DNA from: Atopobiaceae bacterium
Lineage (GTDB): Bacteria; Actinomycetota; Coriobacteriia; Coriobacteriales; Atopobiaceae
Assembly: GCA_022655215.1 (NCBI GenBank)
Contig: JALCUE010000003.1
Span: forward strand, 62,001-126,000
Direction of reading: 5' to 3'
Length of the DNA: 64,000 nt
Below are positions 34,515 through 43,542 of this stretch, in pieces. How positions within the stretch are numbered: position 1 is the first letter of the stretch; each line of letters starts with the position of its first letter. Made by a program: the position numbers and the translations under genes. The notes beneath the pieces are model-generated. The model did no database searches and was not told the origin of the DNA. It saw only the letters and a list, made by a program, of their open reading frames with translations.

Positions 34515-35798
34515 ATGCCGAACGCATATGAGTCCATGGACACGGCGACCCTGGACGAGACGATCGCCACGCTCGAGGCCGAGGCCGATGCGCTCAAGGC
34601 CCGGGACCTGCATCTGGACATGGCACGCGGCAAGCCGTCGCCCGAGCAGGCCGACCTCTCCCGTCCCATGCTCGACGTCCTCACGTCGACCTCCGACCTC
34701 ACCGACGAGGGCGTGGACGTGGCCAACTACGGCTGCCCCGACGGCATCCCCTCGGCACGACGCCTCATGGCCGACGTCCTCGACGTCGATCCCGCGGACC
34801 TCGTGGTGTCCGGCTCGTCCAGCCTGAGCCTCATGTATGGCGTGGTGAGCCATGCGATGACGCACGGCGTGTGCGGGGGTACCCCCTGGGGCAGGCAGGA
34901 CCACGTGCGCTTCCTGTGCCCCAGCCCCGGCTATGACCGTCACTTCGCCATAACCGAGCGCTTCGGTCTCGAGAACGTGCCCGTGCCCATGCTCGCCGAC
35001 GGCCCTGACATGGACGAGGTCTGCCGCCTCGTGGAGGGCGACCCCTCCGTCAAGGGCATCTGGTGCGTCCCCAAGTACTCCAACCCCACGGGCGTCACCT
35101 ACTCAGACGAGGTGGTCCGTCGCTTCGCGACGATGAGGCCCGCCGCCCCGGACTTCCGCGTCTTCTGGGACAACGCCTACGTCGTCCATGACCTGACCCA
35201 GCCCGGCGACCGGCTCCTGAACGTCTTCGACGCGCTTGCCGAGGAGGGCGTCACCGATCGCGTCTATGAGTTCGCCTCGACCTCCAAGGTCACGTTCGCC
35301 GGCTCGGGCATCGCCTGCGTGACGGCCAGCCCGACCGACATGGCCGACCTTCGCCGGTCGTTCTCGTTCGAGCGCGTCTGCCCGGACAAGATCTGCCAGC
35401 TCATGCATGCCCGCTACCTGATCGACGCGGCCGGCGTCCACAAGCACATGGCGGCCCAGGCGGAGGTCCTGCGTCCCCGCTTCCAGCTGGTGGAGGAGAA
35501 GCTCACGGAGGGTCTCGCCGACCTCGGCTGCGCCTCCTGGTCGCACCCGCACGGCGGCTACTTCGTCTCCCTTGACGGTCCCGAGGGCTCCGCGAAGGCC
35601 ATCGTGTCGCTCGCGGCCGACCTCGGTGTGAGGATGACGGGGGCGGGTGCCACCTGGCCCGGCGGGGATGACCCCAGGGACACGAACATCCGCATCGCCC
35701 CGAGCTATCCCAGCTTGGACGAGCTCTCCCAGGCGCTCGACGTCCTCGTGGTCTGCGTGAGGCTCGTCTCGGCCCGCCTCGCCCGCTCCGCGCGCTGA
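34515..35798 (+). CDS. Aspartate aminotransferase, subgroup Ic type
   Basis: A 427-residue fold-type I aminotransferase. Its start LHLDMARGKPSPEQADLS near 34 and the phrase PKYSNPTGVTYSDE near 189 mark the Ic (C. glutamicum AspT-like) subgroup, which differs from classic AspC. The pyridoxal Lys lies in FASTSKVTFAGSGIA near 258, and RIAPSYPSLDE is near the C-terminus. It interconverts aspartate and oxaloacetate. ATG 34515 follows GGAGGGC. A promoter and TPR gene follow. Confidence 0.82.
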   Translation: MPNAYESMDTATLDETIATLEAEADALKARDLHLDMARGKPSPEQADLSRPMLDVLTSTSDLTDEGVDVANYGCPDGIPSARRLMADVLDVDPADLVVSGSSSLSLMYGVVSHAMTHGVCGGTPWGRQDHVRFLCPSPGYDRHFAITERFGLENVPVPMLADGPDMDEVCRLVEGDPSVKGIWCVPKYSNPTGVTYSDEVVRRFATMRPAAPDFRVFWDNAYVVHDLTQPGDRLLNVFDALAEEGVTDRVYEFASTSKVTFAGSGIACVTASPTDMADLRRSFSFERVCPDKICQLMHARYLIDAAGVHKHMAAQAEVLRPRFQLVEEKLTEGLADLGCASWSHPHGGYFVSLDGPEGSAKAIVSLAADLGVRMTGAGATWPGGDDPRDTNIRIAPSYPSLDELSQALDVLVVCVRLVSARLARSAR

Positions 35799-35807
35799 CG
35801 TGAGTTC

Positions 35808-35815
35808 TGTAGAAT
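35808..35815 (+). promoter_or_regulatory. Extended -10 of the TPR-STAS-Tat gene group
   Basis: TGTAGAAT follows the aminotransferase stop within 15 bases. The same eight bases lie upstream of nhaA. No -35 match is seen. Confidence 0.5.
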
Positions 35816-35894
35816 AGAGTCCGCGTGTGCATCGTGGCCTGCCGTGGTCTAGGCTCTGGTCCCGAGGGCATCATGTGCACAAAGCGATTCATCC

Positions 35895-35914
35895 CCGACG
35901 GCTTCGGCCGTCGG
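35895..35914 (+). other. UUCG-tetraloop hairpin in the leader of the TPR gene
   Basis: CCGACGGC-TTCG-GCCGTCGG is a perfect 8-bp stem with the very stable TTCG loop. It lies about 80 bases after the -10 and 24 bases before ATG 35938. No T-run follows, so it is a leader structure, not a typical terminator. Confidence 0.75.
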
Positions 35915-35937
35915 TCCGTATCGAAGGGGTCGAAGGC

Positions 35938-36834
35938 ATGTCATCCAAGCCCAAGAAGAAGAACAGGACCGGGAGCAGCAACAAGAACCGGCAACAGTCC
36001 AAGGCGCATCAGGCGTCGGTCGCCCAGACCAAGGTCCAGGCGAGCTCGGACAAGAAGGACCGCAAGAAGCGCGTGACCGAGATCCTCGTCGTCGTCTTCG
36101 CGGTCATCATGGCCGCCACGATGATGCTGCCGTCCCTTTCGGCCATCTTCACCAGCTCGAGCTCGTCGAGCTCCACCACCGACGCCGCCACCACCGACGC
36201 GTCCACGGATGCCTCGACCGATGCCACCACCGACGCGACCACCACGAACTCCATGGACACGCTGGACGCCAAGTACGCGGACACGGTCTCCACCCTCGAG
36301 ACCAAGCTCGAGTCCAACTCGAACGACCTGGCCACCCTCCTCGCCCTCGGCAACGACTACTTCAGCTGGGGCTACCAGGGAACCTCCTACGCCACCACGG
36401 ACGAGGAGAAGTCCCATGTGAACGACCTCCTCTCCAAGGCCGAGGGCTACTACGACAGCTACCTCGCCCTGAACGACTCGGGCTCGGTCCATGTCGACCG
36501 CGCCCTGTGCCAGTACTATTCGGGCGACACCGATGGCGCGACGGCCGCCCTCGAGCAGTACACGACGGACAACCCCGACTTCGGTCCCGCCTGGGCCAAC
36601 CTCGGCATGATGTACGCGTCCGCCAGCCGCACCGATGACGCGAAGGCCGCCTTCCAGAAGGCCATCGACGCCGACCCGGACGACAAGTACGGCGTGAAGT
36701 CCTACGCCACCTCGTACCTCTCGTCCCTCGAGTCGAGCTCCGACTCGGCCTCCTCCTCGTCATCCTCGTCTTCGTCCACATCCGGGACCAGCCTGTCGGA
36801 CGCCCTCCAGAGCGCCTCGGGCACGACCCTCTAG
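35938..36834 (+). CDS. Membrane-anchored tetratricopeptide-repeat protein
   Basis: A 298-residue protein. A basic N-terminus (about 1-45, many Lys) precedes one hydrophobic helix (about 46-68, RVTEILVVVFAVIMAATMML), so it is a single-pass anchor with the rest outside. A long Ser/Thr/Asp linker follows (about 70-105). TPR-like helices occupy about 120-265, including NPDFGPAWANLGMMYASA. The C-terminus is Ser-rich. It is probably a scaffold at the envelope; partners are unknown. It is followed by the STAS gene 19 bp away. Confidence 0.78.
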   Translation: MSSKPKKKNRTGSSNKNRQQSKAHQASVAQTKVQASSDKKDRKKRVTEILVVVFAVIMAATMMLPSLSAIFTSSSSSSSTTDAATTDASTDASTDATTDATTTNSMDTLDAKYADTVSTLETKLESNSNDLATLLALGNDYFSWGYQGTSYATTDEEKSHVNDLLSKAEGYYDSYLALNDSGSVHVDRALCQYYSGDTDGATAALEQYTTDNPDFGPAWANLGMMYASASRTDDAKAAFQKAIDADPDDKYGVKSYATSYLSSLESSSDSASSSSSSSSSTSGTSLSDALQSASGTTL

Positions 36835-36853
36835 GAGTCGGAAGGGAAAAGCA

Positions 36854-37168
36854 ATGGACCTCTCGATCGACACCAAGGAAAAGGGAACCACCACGTGTCT
36901 CGTCGTCACCGGCGAGGTCGACGTCTCCAACGCCGCCGAGCTTCGCACGGCGCTCGACGCCGCCCTCGAGTCCGGTGCCAAGTCCATCGAGGTCGACATG
37001 GCCTCCGTGGGCTACATCGACTCGACCGGCATCGGCGTGCTCGTGGGCGCGGCGCATCGCGCGGCCGAGCAGGGCGGCGAGCTCGTCATCGCCAAGCCAC
37101 AGCCCAACGTGAGCCGCGTGCTCGGGCTTCTCGGTGTGGCCGCCGAGCTCAATGTACGCGAGTCCTGA
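36854..37168 (+). CDS. STAS-domain anti-sigma factor antagonist
   Basis: A 104-residue STAS protein of the SpoIIAA/RsbV type. The phosphorylation segment YIDSTGIGVLVGA near 55-67 carries the conserved Ser in DSTG. Such proteins bind an anti-sigma kinase when unphosphorylated and free a sigma factor. The partner kinase and sigma gene are not here. It sits 19 bp after the TPR gene and 64 bp before tatA. Confidence 0.85.
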   Translation: MDLSIDTKEKGTTTCLVVTGEVDVSNAAELRTALDAALESGAKSIEVDMASVGYIDSTGIGVLVGAAHRAAEQGGELVIAKPQPNVSRVLGLLGVAAELNVRES

Positions 37169-37232
37169 GAGACAGAACACCTGCGCGCGGCCATGGCGGC
37201 GCGTCACCCTATGATCGGAGGCGAGGACACGA

Positions 37233-37838
37233 GTGTTCGGAATCGGTGAGACAGAGTTCGCCATCATCCTGCTGTTCGGATTCCTGCTGTTCGGGCCGGA
37301 CAAGCTCCCGGGCATGGGCCGTACCATCGGTCGCGCCCTCCGCCAGTTCCGTGAGGCACAGGACGGGCTGACCAAGGTCGTCCAGACGGAGATCGTGGAC
37401 CCCATGAACAAGGCCGCCGACGAGGACGCCGCGACCGACGACCTCGATGCCGACGCCGACGCGCCCGCATCCGACAAGCCGTCCAAGCCCGCGGAGTCCT
37501 TCGCCCAGCGCAAGGCCAGGCTCGAGGCCGAGGCTGCCGAGAAGACCGCCGGCGAGGCGGGCGACAAGACCGCCGACGCCGCCTCCGAGAAGACCACTGA
37601 CGCCGCCGCCTCCGACGACACGGCCGCCTCCGACGTCGCCGAGAAGGCCCCCGCCACCACGGACGCCTCCGAAGGCGAGGACGCCGCGGCCGCCAAGGCC
37701 GAGGCCGCCGAGAAGAGGCGCCGCAGCGCGGCCGCCCTCTACGGCCTCGATGAGCCCGCCACCTCCGACGCGCCCGACGCGTCCTGCTCCCCTGACACCT
37801 CCGACACCGGGAAGGGGGATGAGGGCGAGCAGGCCTAG
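37233..37838 (+). CDS. tatA: Twin-arginine translocase TatA/B
   Basis: A 201-residue protein with the Tat layout: short N-terminus, hydrophobic helix FAIILLFGFLLFGPDKLPGMGR (Phe-Gly hinge and amphipathic helix beyond). The long tail (about 60-201) is Ala/Glu/Lys/Asp-rich and low-complexity, longer than usual TatA (about 60-100). GTG start with GGAGGCGAGG upstream. With tatC directly after, it forms the pore for folded proteins with twin-arginine signals. Confidence 0.88.
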   Translation: MFGIGETEFAIILLFGFLLFGPDKLPGMGRTIGRALRQFREAQDGLTKVVQTEIVDPMNKAADEDAATDDLDADADAPASDKPSKPAESFAQRKARLEAEAAEKTAGEAGDKTADAASEKTTDAAASDDTAASDVAEKAPATTDASEGEDAAAAKAEAAEKRRRSAAALYGLDEPATSDAPDASCSPDTSDTGKGDEGEQA

Positions 37839-37859
37839 AGCCTGCCCCTCGACACGCAC

Positions 37860-38675
37860 ATGCCCATCGGACCAGCACGCATGCCCCTGCTCGACCACCT
37901 CGGTGAGCTGAGGCGCCGCCTCACCATCATCGTGGTCTCCATCCTCGTGACGGCCGTCGTCGTCTACATGGCCACGCCCACGATCATCGACATCCTGATG
38001 GACCCCATCAGGCAGTACCTGCCCAATGACGGCCAGCTCACGGTGCTCTCCGCCCTGGGTGGCTTCACCATCCGCTTCAAGGTGGCCTGCTTCGTGGCCA
38101 TCATCATATGCACGCCCATCATCATCTGGGAGATCATGGCCTTCTTCCTCCCGGCCCTGAAGCCCAACGAGAAGAAGTGGGTCGTGCCCACCGTGGCCGC
38201 CATGGTGGCCCTGTTCTTCCTCGGCATGATCTTCTGCTACTTCGTCATCCAACAGGCCGCGTTCGGTTGGATGATCGACCAGACCAACGACTTCGCCAAT
38301 GTCGTCGCTAATGCCGAGGACTACCTCGACATCATGATGATGCTCGAGATCGGCTTCGGCATCGCGTTCGAGCTGCCGCTCGTCATCTTCTACATGTCGA
38401 TCCTGCACATCGTGCCCTATAGTGTCATGCGCAAGAACTGGCGCTACATCTACGTCGGCCTGCTCGTGCTCTCGGCCGTCGTCACGCCCGATGCCAGTCC
38501 CGTCACCATGTTCTTCATGTTCGCCGCGCTCGTCTCGCTCTACGAGATCTCGCTCGCCGTGGCCCGTCGCGTCATCATCGCCCGCGACGGCAAGGCGGCC
38601 CTCAAGTGGACGCGTGACGACTACGCCAACCGCGACGAGGACGATGACGACTCCACGGAGCTCGCAAGGAAATGA
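37860..38675 (+). CDS. tatC: Sec-independent translocase TatC
   Basis: A 271-residue membrane protein with about six helices. The N-terminal LLDHLGELRRRL near 9-20 is the TatC substrate-binding start; FIXP-type FFLPALKPNEKK near 96-107 and EIGFGIAFELPLVIF near 162 are conserved. It recognises twin-arginine signals and pairs with TatA, 21 bp upstream. The C-terminus is highly acidic (DEDDDDSTE). Confidence 0.93.
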   Translation: MPIGPARMPLLDHLGELRRRLTIIVVSILVTAVVVYMATPTIIDILMDPIRQYLPNDGQLTVLSALGGFTIRFKVACFVAIIICTPIIIWEIMAFFLPALKPNEKKWVVPTVAAMVALFFLGMIFCYFVIQQAAFGWMIDQTNDFANVVANAEDYLDIMMMLEIGFGIAFELPLVIFYMSILHIVPYSVMRKNWRYIYVGLLVLSAVVTPDASPVTMFFMFAALVSLYEISLAVARRVIIARDGKAALKWTRDDYANRDEDDDDSTELARK

Positions 38676-38733
38676 TCGCCGCGGCATGTCCCGCGAGGGG
38701 ATGCCCGAGGCGCACAAGTGAGAGGGAAGCCAC

Positions 38734-41322
38734 TTGAAGCTCGTTGTCACGGAGAAGAACGACGCCGCGCAGAAGATCTCGCAGTTCCTGTGCGACGTGG
38801 GCAAGCCCAAGGCCGACAAGGTCTACGACACTCCCATCTACCGCTTCCAGCATGAGGGGGAGGAGTGGGTCTGCATCGGTCTTCGCGGCCACATCCTCGC
38901 CCCCGACTTCCCACCCGAGCTGCGCTACACCAAGCATGACGGCTGGTTCGGCCTCACCGAGGAGGGCGAGGTCCTGCCCTGCTCCATCCCCGACTCCCTG
39001 CCCAAGCCGCCCTTCAAGAAGAAGAAGCCGTTCCTCGAGGACGGGGTGGACATCAAGGGCTGGAAGGTCCCGAGCCTGCCCTACCTGGTGTGGGCCCCCA
39101 TCGAGAAGCTCCCCGCCGAGAAGGGCATCATCCGCGCCCTCAAGAACCTCGCCAAGAAGGCCGACTCGGTGGTCATCGGCACCGACTTCGACCGCGAGGG
39201 CGAGCTCATCGGCTCCGACGCGCTCGCGCAGATCCGCTCGGTCGCCCCTGAGATCCCCGCCACCCGCGCGCGCTACTCCGCGTTCACCAAGGCCGAGATC
39301 GACACCGCCTTCGACAACCTCGTCGACCTCGACCAGGACCTGGCGGATGCCGGCGAGTCCCGCCAGTACATCGATCTCATCTGGGGTGCCGCCCTCACGC
39401 GCTACCTCACCATGGCCAAGTTCGGCGGCTTCGGCAACGTCCGCAGCGCCGGCCGCGTCCAGACTCCCACCCTGGCCCTCGTGGTGGAGAAGGAGCGCGA
39501 GCGCGAGGCGTTCGTGCCCGAGGACTACTGGGTCATATCGGGCAGGGGAGAGGCCAAGGGCACCGAGTTCAAGCTCACCCACGCCACGGCGCGCTTCTCT
39601 GACGAGAAGACCGCCACGACCGCGTTCGCCCATGTCGACGGGACGGACGAGGGCACGGTCACCGCGGTGACCAAGCGCTCGCGCACCCAGAGGCCGCCCG
39701 CGCCGTTCAACACCACCAGCCTCCAGGCCGCCGCGGCCTCCGAGGGCATCAGCCCCGCGCGCACCATGCGCCTGGCCGAATCGCTCTATATGGACGGCCT
39801 CATCTCGTACCCCCGCGTGGACAACACCGTCTACCCCAAGTCGCTCGATCTCGCGGCCACGGTCAAGACCCTCTCGTCCGTGCCCCAGTACTCCACCACC
39901 TGCAGGGAGCTCCTCTCCTCAGGACCGCTCCACGCCACGCGCGGCAAGCAGGAGACCACCGACCACCCGCCCATCTACCCCACGGGCGCGGCCGATCCCG
40001 ACAAGCTCCAGCCCGCGGCGTGGAAGCTCTACAACCTCATCGCGAGGCGCTTCCTCGCGACCCTCATGGGCCAGGCCACGATCGAGGGCACCAAGCTCAC
40101 GTTCGACGTGTCCGGCGAGCCCTTCTCCGCGTCCGGCGACGTCCTCGTCGACGCGGGCTTCCGCTCCATCTATCCCTTCGGCCTCAAGCGCGACGAGCAG
40201 ATGCCGGCCCTGTCCGAGGGCGATGCCATCTCCGTGTCCGACATGTCCCTCGAGGCCAAGCAGACCGACCCTCCCGCGCGTTACAGCCAGGGTCGTCTCG
40301 TCCAGGAGATGGAGAAACGCGGTCTGGGCACCAAGTCCACGCGCGCGAGCATCATCGAGCGCCTGGAGACGGTCAAGTACATCAAGAACGACCCCATCGA
40401 GCCCAGCCAGCTGGGCATGGCCGTCATCGAGGCGCTCCACACCTACGCACCCCGCATCACCACGCCTGACATGACGAGCGAGCTCGAGGCGGACATGACC
40501 GAGGTGGCCGAGGGCAACGACACCCAGACCGAGGTCGTGGACCATTCGAGGGCGTTGCTCGCGGGCATGATGGACGACCTCATCGAGCACAAGGAGGACC
40601 TGGGTGAGGCGATCTCCGACGCCGTCACGGCCGACGCCAAGGTGGGCGTGTGCCCCAAGTGCGGCCACGACCTCGTCATGAAGCACTCGGCCAAGACCCG
40701 CGGCAGCTTCATCGGCTGCATGGGCTGGCCCGACTGCGACGTCACCTACCCCGTCCCCACCGGCCGCATCGCGGCGCTCGAGGGTGACGCGGCGGTGTGC
40801 CCGGAGTGCGGCGCCCCTCGCGTCAAGGTCACCCCGTTCAGGAGCAAGGCCTACGAGACCTGCGTGAACCCCATGTGCCCCACCAACCGCGAGCCCGACG
40901 TCATCGTGGGCGAGTGCGCGGCATGCGCCGCGGCGGGCAGGCACGGTGACCTCGTCGCCCACAAGTCCGAGAAGACCGGCAAGCGCTTCATCCGCTGCAC
41001 CAACTACGACGACTGCGGAACGAGCTACCCGCTCCCGCAGCGCGGCGAGCTCCATGCCACGGGCGAGACCTGTCCCGACTGCGGCGCCCCCATCGTGGAG
41101 GTCATCACCGCCCGCGGTCCCTGGCGCATCTGCGTGAACATGGACTGCCCGGGCAAGGAGAAGAAGGCCGCCTCCGGCCGCGGTCGCTATCGCGGTGGCA
41201 AGGGCAAGCCGGCCGCCAAGCCGAAGTCGGCCTCGAAGGCGAAGACCAAGGCGAAGGCCAAGACGTCCGCGAAGCCCAAGCCGAAGCCCAAGGGCAAGAC
41301 GTCCGCGAAGCCGAAGGCATAG
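38734..41322 (+). CDS. topA: DNA topoisomerase I (type IA) with zinc ribbons and lysine tail
   Basis: An 862-residue type IA topoisomerase that relaxes negative supercoils. TOPRIM domain with GTDFDREGELIGSDAL near 149; catalytic Tyr in LISYPRVDNTVYP near 359. The tail has three zinc ribbons (CPKCGHD, CPECGAP and CPDCGAP sets) and then a Lys/Ala/Pro-rich end of about 45 residues, which binds DNA. The N-terminus (MKLVVTEKNDAAQKI) is more like the archaeal-type start than E. coli TopA. TTG start with AGAGGGAAG upstream. Confidence 0.9.
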   Translation: MKLVVTEKNDAAQKISQFLCDVGKPKADKVYDTPIYRFQHEGEEWVCIGLRGHILAPDFPPELRYTKHDGWFGLTEEGEVLPCSIPDSLPKPPFKKKKPFLEDGVDIKGWKVPSLPYLVWAPIEKLPAEKGIIRALKNLAKKADSVVIGTDFDREGELIGSDALAQIRSVAPEIPATRARYSAFTKAEIDTAFDNLVDLDQDLADAGESRQYIDLIWGAALTRYLTMAKFGGFGNVRSAGRVQTPTLALVVEKEREREAFVPEDYWVISGRGEAKGTEFKLTHATARFSDEKTATTAFAHVDGTDEGTVTAVTKRSRTQRPPAPFNTTSLQAAAASEGISPARTMRLAESLYMDGLISYPRVDNTVYPKSLDLAATVKTLSSVPQYSTTCRELLSSGPLHATRGKQETTDHPPIYPTGAADPDKLQPAAWKLYNLIARRFLATLMGQATIEGTKLTFDVSGEPFSASGDVLVDAGFRSIYPFGLKRDEQMPALSEGDAISVSDMSLEAKQTDPPARYSQGRLVQEMEKRGLGTKSTRASIIERLETVKYIKNDPIEPSQLGMAVIEALHTYAPRITTPDMTSELEADMTEVAEGNDTQTEVVDHSRALLAGMMDDLIEHKEDLGEAISDAVTADAKVGVCPKCGHDLVMKHSAKTRGSFIGCMGWPDCDVTYPVPTGRIAALEGDAAVCPECGAPRVKVTPFRSKAYETCVNPMCPTNREPDVIVGECAACAAAGRHGDLVAHKSEKTGKRFIRCTNYDDCGTSYPLPQRGELHATGETCPDCGAPIVEVITARGPWRICVNMDCPGKEKKAASGRGRYRGGKGKPAAKPKSASKAKTKAKAKTSAKPKPKPKGKTSAKPKA

Positions 41323-41385
41323 ACGTCCGGATGTCTCGTGTGCCGTCGCCGTTCCTTAGCGCTATCTTAAGGACACGGAAAAGCC

Positions 41386-41410
41386 GGCCCGCCCTCTTGT
41401 GCGGCGGGCC
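41386..41410. terminator. Hairpin between topA and the HerA-like gene
   Basis: GGCCCGCC (41386-41393) pairs with GGCGGGCC (41403-41410) over a 9-nt loop. No T-run follows. It lies in the leader of the next gene. Confidence 0.45.
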
Positions 41411-41448
41411 ATCGTTCGGCGTGGCACCCGTGCCGGATCGGAGCCCCC

Positions 41449-43179
41449 ATGTTCGTGGATGACAAGCTCGTCATCGCGCATTCAGCAGCTGACCTGTGCC
41501 TTCTGCCCTCCATGTGCGTCCGCCATGGGCTCATCGCGGGCGCCACGGGCACGGGCAAGACGGTCACGCTCAAGACCATCGCCTCCAGCCTGTCCGACGC
41601 GGGGGTCCCATGTTTCCTCGCCGACGTGAAGGGGGACGTGTCGGGTGTCGCCGTCGCCGGCGAGGCCAGCGACAAGCTCGCCGCCCGTCTCCACGACCTC
41701 GGCATCGACGACATGGACTTCCATGCCTGTCCCACGCGCTTCTGGGACGTGTATGGCGAGAAGGGCACGCCGGTCCGTGCCACCATATCCGACATGGGGC
41801 CCGCGCTCATCTCGCGCATCCTCGACCTCACCGAGGTCCAGGCGGGTGTCCTGTCCATCGTCTTCCACGTCGCACAGGACCAGTCGGCCCCGCTCGTGGG
41901 CCTGTCCGACCTCCGCGCCATGGTGGCCTACGTGGGCGAGCACGCCGCCGAGTGCCGCACCCGCTACGGCAACGTGTCCACGGCGAGCGTTGGTGCCATC
42001 CAGCGCGCGCTGCTCTCCCTGGAGGACGCGGGCGGCCAGCTCTTCTTCGGCCAACCCTCCCTTGACATCACCGACTGGCTCACCACCGACGAGGCCGGCC
42101 ACGGCTACCTCAACGTGCTCGACTGCACGAGGCTCATCCAGTCGCCCCTGCTCTACTCCACGTTCCTGCTCTGGATGCTATCCGACCTCTATGAGACGCT
42201 TCCCGAGGTGGGCGATGTCGACAAGCCGAAGGTCTGCTTCTTCTTCGACGAGGCGCACCTCCTGTTCGATGACGCGCCCAAGGCGCTCGTGCAGAAGGTC
42301 GAGCAGGTCGTCCGCCTCGTCCGCTCCAAGGGTGTCGGCGTCTTCTTCATCACCCAGGTGCCGGCCGACATCCCCGACTCCGTCCTCGCCCAGCTCGGCA
42401 ACAGGGTCCAGCATGCCCTGCGCGCCTATACGCCCTCCGACCAGAAGGCCGTGCGCGCCGCCGCCGACAGCTTCCGCACCAATCCCGCGTTCGACACGGC
42501 CGAGGCCATAGGCGAGCTCGCGACGGGCGAGGCCCTCGTGAGCTTCCTCGATGCCGATGGAAAGCCGTCTCCCGTGGAGCGTGCCAAGGTCATCGCGCCG
42601 TGCTGCTCGATGGGCTCGGCCCCTGACGACGTCCGCGAGAAGGTCCGCTCCGCGGACCCCCTTGCCGAGAAGTACGCCATCCAACCCGACACCACGCAGG
42701 TGCCAGCACAGCAAGCAGCTCCCGCCGCCGGCGGGGCCGACCCCCAGGAGGGAACCACCATGGACGACCAGACCCAGACCAACCCCGCAGCCCAGCCCGC
42801 CCCCACAGCCCCCGCGGCGGCAGCACCTGCAGCCGCCGCCCCCGTGGCAGCGGCGGCTCCCGTCGCCCAAGCCGCCCCCGTGGCTGACCCCAACGTCGTG
42901 AGCGCCGCCGCGGCGAAGGAGCAGGCCGAGGCCGCCAAGGCCCAGGCCGAGGCCGCCAAGGCCCAGGCCGAGGCGGAGATCGCCCAGGCCAAGGCCGAGA
43001 AGGCCAAGGCGGACGCCGAGGCTGCCGAGGCGCGTGCCGACAAGGCCAAGCAAGGTTCGACCAAGACCGAGAAGTCCGAGGTCGAGAAGATGGCCGGCGC
43101 CGCCGCCACCTCGATGAGCAGGAGCATCGGCACGAGCATCGCCCGTGGCGTCATGGACGCGATCAAGAAGAGCATCTGA
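41449..43179 (+). CDS. DUF853/HerA-like ATPase with coiled-coil tail
   Basis: A 576-residue protein. The ATPase core (about 1-420) has a Walker A GATGTGKTVTL near 30 and a Walker B FFFDEAHLLFDDAPK near 265. This matches DUF853 (E. coli YjgR), a HerA/FtsK-like hexameric ATPase family of unknown role. The C-terminus (about 425-576) is Ala/Pro-rich and then a coiled coil of AEAAKAQ and EKAKADA heptads. The latter gives the protein a tether or partner-binding arm not in the core. The start has no strong SD. Confidence 0.8.
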   Translation: MFVDDKLVIAHSAADLCLLPSMCVRHGLIAGATGTGKTVTLKTIASSLSDAGVPCFLADVKGDVSGVAVAGEASDKLAARLHDLGIDDMDFHACPTRFWDVYGEKGTPVRATISDMGPALISRILDLTEVQAGVLSIVFHVAQDQSAPLVGLSDLRAMVAYVGEHAAECRTRYGNVSTASVGAIQRALLSLEDAGGQLFFGQPSLDITDWLTTDEAGHGYLNVLDCTRLIQSPLLYSTFLLWMLSDLYETLPEVGDVDKPKVCFFFDEAHLLFDDAPKALVQKVEQVVRLVRSKGVGVFFITQVPADIPDSVLAQLGNRVQHALRAYTPSDQKAVRAAADSFRTNPAFDTAEAIGELATGEALVSFLDADGKPSPVERAKVIAPCCSMGSAPDDVREKVRSADPLAEKYAIQPDTTQVPAQQAAPAAGGADPQEGTTMDDQTQTNPAAQPAPTAPAAAAPAAAAPVAAAAPVAQAAPVADPNVVSAAAAKEQAEAAKAQAEAAKAQAEAEIAQAKAEKAKADAEAAEARADKAKQGSTKTEKSEVEKMAGAAATSMSRSIGTSIARGVMDAIKKSI

Positions 43180-43246
43180 CGCAAGGGCCGGCGCGAGAGG
43201 GACCTCACCGGTACACCTCTCCTACGCCGAACCGAGACCATCCGAC

Positions 43247-43282
43247 GAGGGGCCCGCTGGCATCCATGCCAGCGGGCCCCTC
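43247..43282 (+). terminator. Strong hairpin terminator after the HerA-like gene
   Basis: A perfect 16-bp stem with a TCCA loop (43247-43262 / 43267-43282). It is the longest stem in the window. It is followed by GTATACC rather than a T-run. Confidence 0.8.
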
Positions 43283-43542
43283 GTATACCCAGAGGATGCA
43301 TCAAGTGGACATCGATATGACATCCATGCGTATGGAGGAGCCGGCGTCAGAACGGATAAGCTGCTAAAACGATAATCCGTTCCGATGGCGGATTGAATGA
43401 ATTTAGTGTTGAAACGAAAGCATAATAATGGCATCATCCCATAGAGATACTGAATGTCGGTGTCGCCATAGCTCTTAGCCAAACGCATCACGTCGGTGAC
43501 GGCCGGAGGGGCTGTCGTCGACAAACGAAGAAGGGGGCCGTC
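43283..43542 (+). promoter_or_regulatory. AT-rich promoter region of the large adhesin gene
   Basis: This 260-bp gap is much less GC-rich than the genes. It has GAATGAATTTAG at 43395-43406, similar to CAATGAATCTAG upstream of degV and inside the element before tmk, then TTGAAA (43410-43415) and TAATAA. Several -35/-10 fits are possible but none is compelling. AAGGGGG lies before ATG 43543. Confidence 0.45.

Noticed and set aside
43247-43282. Mobile-element end for the 16-bp hairpin
   Set aside because: Position directly after a gene and perfect short-loop shape fit a terminator better.
43222-43524. Minus-strand frame in the adhesin promoter region
   Set aside because: It runs through the strong terminator hairpin and has no recognised motif.
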